Assembly: GCA_021783685.1 (NCBI GenBank)
Contig: JAJXTQ010000131.1
Coordinates: forward strand, 1-6,154
Reading direction: 5' to 3'
DNA from: Pseudomonadota bacterium
GTDB taxonomy: Bacteria > Pseudomonadota > Gammaproteobacteria > UBA5335
Length of the DNA: 6,154 nt
In this document: positions 1 through 5,248 of the stretch, piece by piece
Numbering within the stretch: position 1 is the stretch's first letter
Layout: each line of letters begins with the position of its first letter
Translations under genes and position numbers: made by a program
Notes under the pieces: model-generated
The model's input: only the letters and a program-made list of their open reading frames with translations
What the model was told of the DNA's origin: nothing
The model's database searches: none

Positions 1-308
1 ATGGCGTCACCTTCCTTCAGATGCTGCATCGCCCGCGTCACCCGCCCCACGGCGCGCAGGGTGTGCATCAGCGTGCCGGACTCGGCGCCATCCCCGCTGA
101 TGGAGATCGGCACCTCGCCCACGCCGAAGGCATAAAGCATGTTGAACTGGCCGGGCCGGTAGATCGGCACCTCGCCGGCTTCGGGCCGGACCGACCAGGT
201 GAAGACACTGCCGTCCGCGATCTCCTCGCGACGCGCTGCGATGCGCCACGGCGCCGGCACCAGGCCCTCGCCCGGCCGACCGGCGGCGGCTTGCTCAAGG
301 CTGTCCAT
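1..308 (-). CDS. hydG: FAD/NAD(P)-binding oxidoreductase, sulfhydrogenase gamma subunit-like (3' end outside window)
   Basis: Only the first 102 codons are present; the gene runs off the left edge. The frame starts at ATG 308 ([10 protein letters not shown]) and overlaps the stop of the upstream CNB gene by 14 nt, suggesting translational coupling. The visible part is the flavin-binding beta-barrel of the ferredoxin-NADP reductase superfamily. Residues 50-59 read [10 protein letters not shown] and residues 65-73 read EVPISISGD, the FAD-contacting segment typical of HydG/AsrB-type subunits, where PISISG takes the place of the RxYS motif of classic reductases. In the family, this subunit carries FAD and [2Fe-2S] and passes electrons between NAD(P)H and the iron-sulfur chain of a cytosolic group 3 [NiFe]-hydrogenase. 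The NAD(P)-binding half and the C-terminal cysteines are not in the window. Anaerobic sulfite reductase subunit B is a related alternative, but the HydB-like neighbour favours a hydrogenase. The symbol follows archaeal sulfhydrogenase naming and is unrelated to the radical-SAM HydG. Confidence 0.85.
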   Translation of the reverse strand, partial: MDSLEQAAAGRPGEGLVPAPWRIAARREEIADGSVFTWSVRPEAGEVPIYRPGQFNMLYAFGVGEVPISISGDGAESGTLMHTLRAVGRVTRAMQHLKEGDA

Positions 309-750
309 AAAGGTCCGAAAGCTGCATGCGCGCAGCCTGCAGGCGCTGGACGACGACCTCGAGCAGCCCGCGGGTGATCGCATAACCCACCGCGCTGTCG
401 GCCTGCATGGCCTGGCGCAGGCAGTCGGCATCGAAGGCCAGGACGTGGGTGGTCGCGCGCGCGACGGCGTCGAAGTGCCAGCGGTGCGGCGGCAAGAACC
501 ACGACCAACCCACCGCGTCGTCCTTCCCCAGGGTTTCCAGCGGGGCATGACCGACCGCCGTGCCGGCGATCTTGATTTCGACCTGCCCGTCGAGAATCAG
601 GTAGAACGTGGCTGCCGGGGCGTTCTGGCGAAGCAGGAAAGCGCCGGGTTCGAAGCGCTCTTCCCGGGCGCAGGCCACCAGGCGCTCGCGCACCGGTGGC
701 GCCATATCGGCACAGAAAGCATGGTGGGCCAGCTGATCTGCAAGATCCAT
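295..750 (-). CDS. Stand-alone cyclic nucleotide-binding domain protein, hydrogenase-associated, no HTH
   Basis: A 151-residue protein starting at ATG 750, five nt after the TAA of the HydB-like gene; GGAG at the end of that gene can serve as ribosome binding site. Residues about 1-108 form a CRP/FNR-type beta-roll: [16 protein letters not shown] (31-46) then [15 protein letters not shown] (49-63). A long helix follows (about 112-147), like the CRP dimerisation helix. The protein then stops, so the winged-helix DNA-binding domain of true CRP/FNR regulators (about 220 residues) is absent. The phosphate-binding cassette is highly divergent: at 80-95 it reads [16 protein letters not shown], lacking the Glu after Gly and the Arg-Ser/Thr pair that bind cAMP in CRP. 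Cysteines 13, 27 and 110 do not form the FNR cluster pattern. From memory, similar small CNB proteins occur between beta and gamma subunits of group 3 hydrogenase operons. I infer a regulatory or assembly role acting on the enzyme; the ligand is unknown. Confidence 0.88.
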   Translation of the reverse strand: MDLADQLAHHAFCADMAPPVRERLVACAREERFEPGAFLLRQNAPAATFYLILDGQVEIKIAGTAVGHAPLETLGKDDAVGWSWFLPPHRWHFDAVARATTHVLAFDADCLRQAMQADSAVGYAITRGLLEVVVQRLQAARMQLSDLYGQP

Positions 751-755
751 CGTCT

Positions 756-1839
756 TTACTCCAAGCGCTCCGGGACGTCCTGCGGCGTCGACGCGCGCAG
801 GGCCGCCACCTCCGCGGTGATGTCGATGCCGACCGGGCACCAACTGATGCAGCGCCCGCAACCCACGCAGCCCGAGCTCCCGAACTGGTCGTGCCAGCTG
901 GCCAGCTTGTGGGTGATCCACTGCCGGTAGCGGGCGCCGATGCCGCCGCGCACGCTGCCGCCCGGCAAGTGGGAAAACTCGGGATTGAAGCACGACTCCC
1001 ATTCCTGGGTGCGTTCGGCGATCCAGCCGTCGAGCGCCACGGCATCCACCACACGGGTGCAGTAGCAGGTCGGGCACACCGCCGTGCAGTTGCCGCAGGC
1101 CAGACAGCGGGACGCGAGGCTGTCCCAGTGCGGGTCTTCCAGCTTGCGGTACAGCAGCTCGCGCAGCCCCGCGGCGGGCATGCGGACGGCCAGCTGCGCG
1201 CGTGTCCCCGCCCAGACCCGTTCCGCCGCCGCGCGGCGACCCGCTTTCGACGTGCCAACCGATGGCGCCGCCCGGCTCCAGAATTTCGGTCAACGCGAGG
1301 TCGTAACCGGTTTCGGCGCGCGGGCCGGTCCCCATGTCGGCGCAAAAGCAGGTGCCGCCGGCGCGTCCGCATTGCACGGCGATGATGAACAACGCCGCGC
1401 GTCGCGCCTCGAACGCCCGATCCGGCTGCGCCGCGCCCGCCAGCACCCGATCCTGAACAGCCATCGCCGCCAGTTCGCAGGCGCGTGCCCCGATCAGCGC
1501 GGTCGGCGCCGGTGTCGCGGGAGCGGATTCGAAACGGAGGACGCCGTCGGCGGATCGGGTGACGCGAACCTGGGACTCGCTCGCCGGGTGGAGGAAGCGC
1601 TTCCAACCGTGCGGCCCCACCGTATGGTCGAAACGGCGTGGGTCGTCGGGCTGCGGATGCAGACGGTAGTGGCCAGGCGCCTGTTCGTCGCGCCAGCCTT
1701 GCGGCAAGGCGTCGATCCCCGACAGGTGGTCATACACGATGGCGCCGCCCCGCACCGTGGGACCGAGCACGTCGTAGCCGTCGCGCTTCAAGGCATCGAT
1801 CAGGCCGGCAAGCCCATCGATATCGAGCATGGCCTCCAT
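756..1839 (-). pseudogene. hydB: 4Fe-4S dicluster protein, sulfhydrogenase beta subunit-like, frameshifted as given
   Basis: ATG 1839 is preceded by GGGAGGTG at good spacing. The first 201 codons (to 1237) read in one frame. The protein then continues one base out of register (ESGS, then [11 protein letters not shown]) to a TAA at 758-756, giving about 360 residues, normal for the family. The N-terminal part has the C157-x6-CFC (164-166) motif followed by MGTGP. The C-terminal part has two ferredoxin motifs: [16 protein letters not shown] (245-260) and [12 protein letters not shown] (324-335). This matches the beta subunit of cytosolic group 3b/sulfhydrogenase-type [NiFe]-hydrogenases, which relays electrons between the flavin subunit and the catalytic pair. 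The break requires skipping one base near 1236, in a CG-rich tract without a recognisable slippery motif, so an assembly error or a real indel is likelier than programmed frameshifting. No Shine-Dalgarno lies before the internal ATG at 1181, so the C-terminal half is unlikely to be made separately. Typed pseudogene only because the frame is broken here. Confidence 0.85.
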
Positions 1840-1846
1840 CCGGTCG

Positions 1847-1854
1847 CACCTCCC
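1847..1854 (-). promoter_or_regulatory. Ribosome binding site of the hydB-like gene
   Basis: The minus strand reads GGGAGGTG, close to the full anti-Shine-Dalgarno complement, with nine nt between the GGAGG core and ATG 1839. It decides for ATG 1839 over the in-frame ATG at 1830, which would leave GGAG only about three nt away. Confidence 0.8.
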
Positions 1855-1870
1855 ACACCGTTCCCCGGCA

Positions 1871-1883
1871 CCCGATCATTCTG
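1871..1883 (-). promoter_or_regulatory. Putative -10 element and transcription start of the hydrogenase operon
   Basis: CAGAAT at 1883-1878 (minus strand) matches four of six positions of TATAAT. It is separated by exactly 22 nt from the edge of the FNR-type box, the spacing expected when the box is centred at -41.5. That places +1 near 1871 and gives a leader of about 32 nt before ATG 1839 that contains the ribosome binding site. No good -35 hexamer is needed in a class II activator promoter. This is predicted from sequence only. Confidence 0.5.
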
Positions 1884-1905
1884 TGGGTTTCCGGCCATCC
1901 GCCGC

Positions 1906-1919
1906 TTGATGCAGGTCAA
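1906..1919 (-). promoter_or_regulatory. FNR/ANR-type operator upstream of the hydrogenase genes
   Basis: The minus strand reads TTGACCTGCATCAA, fitting the FNR-family consensus TTGAT-N4-ATCAA at nine of ten defined positions; the only deviation is T to C at the fifth base. It lies 66 nt upstream of the hydB-like ATG, between der and the hydrogenase genes. Together with the -10-like CAGAAT it forms a class II activation architecture, implying induction under low oxygen by an FNR/ANR (or DNR-like) regulator encoded elsewhere. The CNB protein of this cluster cannot bind it because it lacks a DNA-binding domain. Confidence 0.7.
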
Positions 1920-1948
1920 ACGGCACAAGCCCCGGAATTTGCTTCACG

Positions 1949-1964
1949 GGAGGTTAGCACCTCC
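1949..1964. other. Perfect 6-bp inverted repeat with 4-nt loop in the der-hydB gap
   Basis: The plus strand reads GGAGGT-TAGC-ACCTCC, a perfect hairpin whose minus-strand form is GGAGGT-GCTA-ACCTCC. It sits 40 nt after the der stop and 30 nt before the FNR-type box. No T-run follows on either strand, so it is not a convincing intrinsic terminator. It could be a remnant terminator, a 3'-end protecting hairpin for the der transcript, or an operator. A loopless GC palindrome (GCCGGCGCCGGC, 1985-1996) lies between it and the der stop. The rest of this 164-nt gap shows nothing else I can name. Confidence 0.4.
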
Positions 1965-2003
1965 GCAAGGCAGCGGCATGAACAGCCGGCGCCGGCCGGT
2001 CCT

Positions 2004-3416
2004 TCAACCGCCCTTGGCGAAGCGCACGAGGCGCCGGCGCTTGGCGATCTGGCGTGGCGTCAAGGTGTTGCGGACACCTTCGAAGGGATTTTCGCCGGAT
2101 TTGAACTCCAGCCGCAGCGGCGTGCCGTAGAGGCCCAGCGACTTCCTGAAAAAATTGATCAGATAGCGCCGGTAACTGTCGGGGACATCTTCGGTCTGGT
2201 TGCCGTGGATCACGACGACCGGCGGCTGCCGCCCGCCTTGATGCGCATAGCGCAGCTTGATGCGCCGGCCGCGCACCAGCGGCGGCTGGTGGCCGGCGAC
2301 GGCTTCCTGCAGCAGCCGGGTCAGTCGCGGCGTGGACAGATCGGCCGAGCCGGCTGCGTGCGCCGCGCAAATCGAGGCAAACACGTTCCCCACACCCGAG
2401 CCGTGCAGCGCCGAGATGAAGTGGGTCTTGGCGAAGTCCACGAACGGCAGGCGTCGGCCCAACTCCTCGCGGATGCGCTCCCGCGCGCCCTGCGCCAGGC
2501 CGTCCCATTTGTTCACCGCAAGGACCAGGGACCGGCCCCGCTCGATCACCATCCCCAAAAGGCTGGCGTCCTGGTCGGTGATCCCCTCCCGGCCATCGAA
2601 CAGGAACAGCACCACGTCGGCGGCGTCGATGGCCTGCAGGGTCTTGACGATGCTGAATTTCTCGATCACCGCATCGACCCGCGCGCGGCGCCGCACCCCG
2701 GCCGTATCGACCAGGACGTAGTCCTGTGCGTCCCGGGTGAACGGCACGGCGATGGCGTCGCGCGTGGTTCCCGGGATCTCGGACGCCACCAGGCGCTCCT
2801 CGCCGAGCACGCGGTTGATGAAGGTGGATTTGCCGACGTTCGGCCGACCGACGACCGCCACGCGGATGGCCGTGTCATCCGCATCGCGCGCACCCTCGGC
2901 CGTCGCCGGCAGCGTGCTGCAAACGGCTTCCATGAGCGCCGCGACACCTTGGCCGTGGGCCGCCGAGACGGCATGGACCGGCCCCAGCCCCAGCGCCGCG
3001 AAATCGGCGTCGACCGCGCCTTGATTCAGCCCCTCGCTCTTGTTCGCGATGAGAAACACCGGTTTGCCGCTGCGACGCACCCATTGCGCCAGCGCTTCAT
3101 CCTGCGCATTGACGCCCTCGCGCGCATCGACCAGCAGCAGCACGACATCGCCCTCGTCCAGCGCCTGGCGCGCCTGCTGGGCACTCAGTGCATCGAGCCC
3201 GCCGGTCTCGCCGGACAGCCCGCCGGTGTCGACCACCAGATAGGGCACCGGACCGACCCTGCCGTAGCCGTACTGGCGATCGCGCGTCAGGCCCGGGAAA
3301 TCCGCCACCAGCGCGTCCCGACTCCGGGTGAGCCGGTTGAACAAGGTGGATTTCCCGACATTGGGGCGTCCGAGCAGGACGACGGCCGGTGCCGCAGCAA
3401 GCCCGGCCTCAGCCAC
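2004..3416 (-). CDS. der: Ribosome biogenesis GTPase Der (EngA)
   Basis: Essential GTPase of 50S subunit maturation with two tandem G domains and a C-terminal KH-like domain. From the GTG at 3416 it has 470 residues, in the family range (E. coli about 490). G domain 1 shows GRPNVGKS (16-23), DTGG (63-66) and NKSE (125-128). G domain 2 shows GRPNVGKS (190-197), IPGTTRD (214-220), DTAGVRRR (237-244) and NKWD (302-305). The KH-like part spans about 362-450 and ends with the family signature NPFEGVRNTLTPRQ before a basic tail. G4 of domain 1 has Glu where NKxD has Asp; domain 2 is canonical. The start is uncertain: GTG 3416 overlaps the bamB stop by eight nt, while an in-frame TTG at 3437 would add seven residues (PPCSSVV after the start); neither has a strong ribosome binding site and no suitable ATG exists upstream. 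Last gene of the hisS-yfgM-bamB-der run. Confidence 0.96.
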   Translation of the reverse strand: MAEAGLAAAPAVVLLGRPNVGKSTLFNRLTRSRDALVADFPGLTRDRQYGYGRVGPVPYLVVDTGGLSGETGGLDALSAQQARQALDEGDVVLLLVDAREGVNAQDEALAQWVRRSGKPVFLIANKSEGLNQGAVDADFAALGLGPVHAVSAAHGQGVAALMEAVCSTLPATAEGARDADDTAIRVAVVGRPNVGKSTFINRVLGEERLVASEIPGTTRDAIAVPFTRDAQDYVLVDTAGVRRRARVDAVIEKFSIVKTLQAIDAADVVLFLFDGREGITDQDASLLGMVIERGRSLVLAVNKWDGLAQGARERIREELGRRLPFVDFAKTHFISALHGSGVGNVFASICAAHAAGSADLSTPRLTRLLQEAVAGHQPPLVRGRRIKLRYAHQGGRQPPVVVIHGNQTEDVPDSYRRYLINFFRKSLGLYGTPLRLEFKSGENPFEGVRNTLTPRQIAKRRRLVRFAKGG

Positions 3417-4569
3417 GACCGAACTGCACGGCGGCAAGCCGGCCGCCGCGGCCCTGAACGATCACGGTCTCATCCCCGACGCGGAGCGGACGCGCACTGA
3501 TGCCTTGGCGATCGACACGGGTGTAGCCCATGATCTGCCCCGTCCCGCGGTCGAGCCAGAACACATAGCCGTTACCGTCGGCGATGACGACGTGTCGACC
3601 CGACAGCGCCGGCGCGCTCAAGTCGCGGCGGAGCAAGCCTTCCTGGGTCCAGCGGACATCGCCGCTCTGGAGGTCCAGCGCGTTGACCCGCGAGCGATCG
3701 TCCACCTCGTAGATCTCTTCGCCGCTGGCCACGATGCTCTGGAACGACGAGGTATCCCGATCCCAGACGCGACGACCCGAACGCAGGTCGAAGCCCGCCA
3801 CCTTGCCCTGGAACGTGGCGACGAACAGTCCACCGGCGAGTACGGCCGGGTCGCCATCGATGTCCACCAGCCGCTCGACTTCGGAGCGTCCGGTCGGCAG
3901 CGCCACGGTTTCCTCCCACGCCAGCCGCCCATCCGAGAGCCGCAGCGCGATGACCTTGCCGTTGTCCAGCCCGATCATGGCAAAGCCGTTTTCCAGGAAC
4001 GGCGCACCGGTGCCGCGCAGGGTGAGCGAGGGCACCGTCGTCTCATGGGTCCAGCGTGTGCTGCCGTCGTTCAGATCGAGTCCGCTGATGCGGCCGTCGA
4101 GTGTGCGCACCACCACCGTCCCCTGCTCGGCGCGAGGCGTGGCAAGCACTTCGCTGCTCATCTGCCGGCGCCAGCGGATCCGGCCGTCGGCCGCTGCGAG
4201 CGCCAGCACCTCCCCATCCAGGGTACCGACCAGCAGGGTGTCATCGGCCGGAAAGGGCCCGGCCGTGATCCGCGATTCGGTTTTCACCCGCCAGGCCAGC
4301 TTGCCGCTGTCCAGTTCGACCGCAACGACCTGGCCATCGGCGCTGGCCGCATAGACCCTGCTCCCGCCGAGGGCCGGGGCGAGATACGGGAAACGCTCCT
4401 CGCTTTTGCCGCCCACATCGACGGTCCAGCGCGTGTTGACGGACGCAGCGGAGGTCAGGGTCGGCAGGGGCGCCGCAGGTTCCACGGGGGTCTTGTTCCA
4501 CACCTTCAGGCTGTTGCAGCCCGCAAGGCCGGCACTCAGTGCCACGATCAGCAACATGCGCCTGTTCAC
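3409..4569 (-). CDS. bamB: Outer membrane protein assembly factor BamB (lipoprotein)
   Basis: BamB is a lipoprotein of the BAM complex that folds beta-barrel proteins into the outer membrane; it binds BamA from the periplasmic side. The protein has 386 residues (E. coli 392). A short lipoprotein signal peptide MNRRMLLIVALSAGLAGC ends in the lipobox LAGC with Cys18 as lipidation site; Asn at +2 avoids inner-membrane retention. The body is an eight-bladed PQQ/WD40-like propeller, seen as recurring units such as VYAASADGQVVAVELDSGKL, LLVGTLDGEVLALAAADGRI, VVVRTLDGRISGLDLNDGST and LFVATFQGKVAGFDLRSGRR. The start is GTG 4569, which overlaps the yfgM stop as GTGA, with GGGAGAGGA just upstream as ribosome binding site. 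The 3' end overlaps the der start. Confidence 0.96.
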   Translation of the reverse strand: MNRRMLLIVALSAGLAGCNSLKVWNKTPVEPAAPLPTLTSAASVNTRWTVDVGGKSEERFPYLAPALGGSRVYAASADGQVVAVELDSGKLAWRVKTESRITAGPFPADDTLLVGTLDGEVLALAAADGRIRWRRQMSSEVLATPRAEQGTVVVRTLDGRISGLDLNDGSTRWTHETTVPSLTLRGTGAPFLENGFAMIGLDNGKVIALRLSDGRLAWEETVALPTGRSEVERLVDIDGDPAVLAGGLFVATFQGKVAGFDLRSGRRVWDRDTSSFQSIVASGEEIYEVDDRSRVNALDLQSGDVRWTQEGLLRRDLSAPALSGRHVVIADGNGYVFWLDRGTGQIMGYTRVDRQGISARPLRVGDETVIVQGRGGRLAAVQFGRG

Positions 4570-5204
4570 GGTGCGTCCTCTCCCATGTCTTTCAGCTTCA
4601 AGCCGATGAGTCGATCGTCCAGTTGCGCCGCGGTGGCCGCTTCGCGCGCCTTCCGATAGGCAGCGCGGGCTTCGTCCGTCCGGCCCAGTGTCCGCAGCGC
4701 GTCACCGCGGAGTTCTTCGACCAGCGGGCGCCACGGGGTTTGGTCCTCGAGCGGCTCGAGCGCTTCGAGCGCCGGCTCGGGCGCCGATTGCGCCAGATGG
4801 ACACGCGCCAGTCGCAGCCGGGCCAGCGCCCCCAGAGGATCGTCGCCGGCCATGTCGATCGCCCGCTCGAGCGCCTGTTGGGCGCCCGGGAGATCCCCCT
4901 TGTCCACGGCGCGTCGGGCCAAGGCCAGCTGGGCAAGGGTGGTGTAGGGCGCGCCGGCAAATCGGTCACGCAGCGTCTGGTCGAGCGCCAGCATCGATTG
5001 CGCATCGTCGCGCTCGAGCGCGACGCTGAACTGTTCGTAGTATTCCGCGGCCCGGACGGCCTTGGTCGCCTGGCTGTTCTGGTAGAACCGCCAGCCCAGC
5101 ACCAGCACGAGGCCGAACAGCAATCCCGCCAGCAGGTAGTTGCCATAGTCCTGCCACCAGCCTTTCAGGCGGTCCAACTCATCTTCTTCGTAGCCCTGAG
5201 CCAA
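4566..5204 (-). CDS. yfgM: YfgM family periplasmic TPR protein (SecYEG ancillary subunit)
   Basis: The protein has 212 residues, close to E. coli YfgM (206). A short acidic cytoplasmic N-terminus (GYEEDELDRLKGWWQDY) precedes one membrane segment at about 21-39 (GNYLLAGLLFGLVLVLGWR). An alanine-rich helical TPR-like periplasmic region fills the rest, as in the TPR_21 family. In E. coli YfgM associates with SecYEG and PpiD and helps hand over secreted proteins to periplasmic chaperones; its position beside bamB fits envelope biogenesis. The start is TTG 5204, chosen because AAGGAG lies eight nt upstream and the resulting N-terminus matches the family; there is no ATG nearby in frame. It lies 44 nt downstream of hisS and overlaps bamB by four nt, consistent with co-transcription. 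Confidence 0.94.
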   Translation of the reverse strand: MAQGYEEDELDRLKGWWQDYGNYLLAGLLFGLVLVLGWRFYQNSQATKAVRAAEYYEQFSVALERDDAQSMLALDQTLRDRFAGAPYTTLAQLALARRAVDKGDLPGAQQALERAIDMAGDDPLGALARLRLARVHLAQSAPEPALEALEPLEDQTPWRPLVEELRGDALRTLGRTDEARAAYRKAREAATAAQLDDRLIGLKLKDMGEDAP

Positions 5205-5212
5205 AATCGCTG

Positions 5213-5218
5213 CTCCTT
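5213..5218 (-). promoter_or_regulatory. Ribosome binding site of yfgM, supporting a TTG start
   Basis: AAGGAG on the minus strand, with eight nt to the TTG at 5204. It is the best Shine-Dalgarno match in the hisS-yfgM gap and is what identifies the unusual TTG as the initiation codon. Confidence 0.7.
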
Positions 5219-5248
5219 GTCGAAATATTGCCCGTCAGCGCGCCGTCG

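Noticed and set aside
295..750. CRP/FNR transcription factor controlling the hydrogenase operon
   Set aside because: The protein ends after the dimerisation helix at 151 residues and has no helix-turn-helix, so it cannot be the factor acting at the FNR-type box.
1220..1245. Programmed +1 ribosomal frameshift in the hydB-like gene
   Set aside because: There is no slippery codon such as a rare or stop codon in the shift position, no internal Shine-Dalgarno at the right distance, and I know of no such shift in this family.
68..1606. Minus-strand open frame of 512 codons across the hydrogenase genes
   Set aside because: It is in the wrong frame relative to the iron-sulfur, CNB and flavin motifs, with an Arg/Ala/Pro-rich low-complexity translation. 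The true products are in the other two frames.
1949..1964. Intrinsic terminator of the hisS-der operon
   Set aside because: The stem is only 6 bp and is not followed by a T-run on either strand; kept only as a hairpin of unknown role.
1638..3500. Very long plus-strand open frame (620 codons) opposite der and the hydB start region
   Set aside because: It is antisense to der, whose motifs are unmistakable, and crosses the intergenic region and into hydB. Its translation is rich in Arg, Ala and His with no recognisable domain, as expected for a GC-driven shadow frame.
3328..4659. Long plus-strand open frame (443 codons) opposite bamB
   Set aside because: It is antisense to bamB, has no family features, and its openness is explained by high third-position GC of the real gene.
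5205..5248. Internal promoter in the hisS-yfgM gap (AATATT near 5225-5230)
   Set aside because: There is a single AT-rich hexamer in a 44-nt gap with no matching -35 element, which is too weak to report as a promoter.
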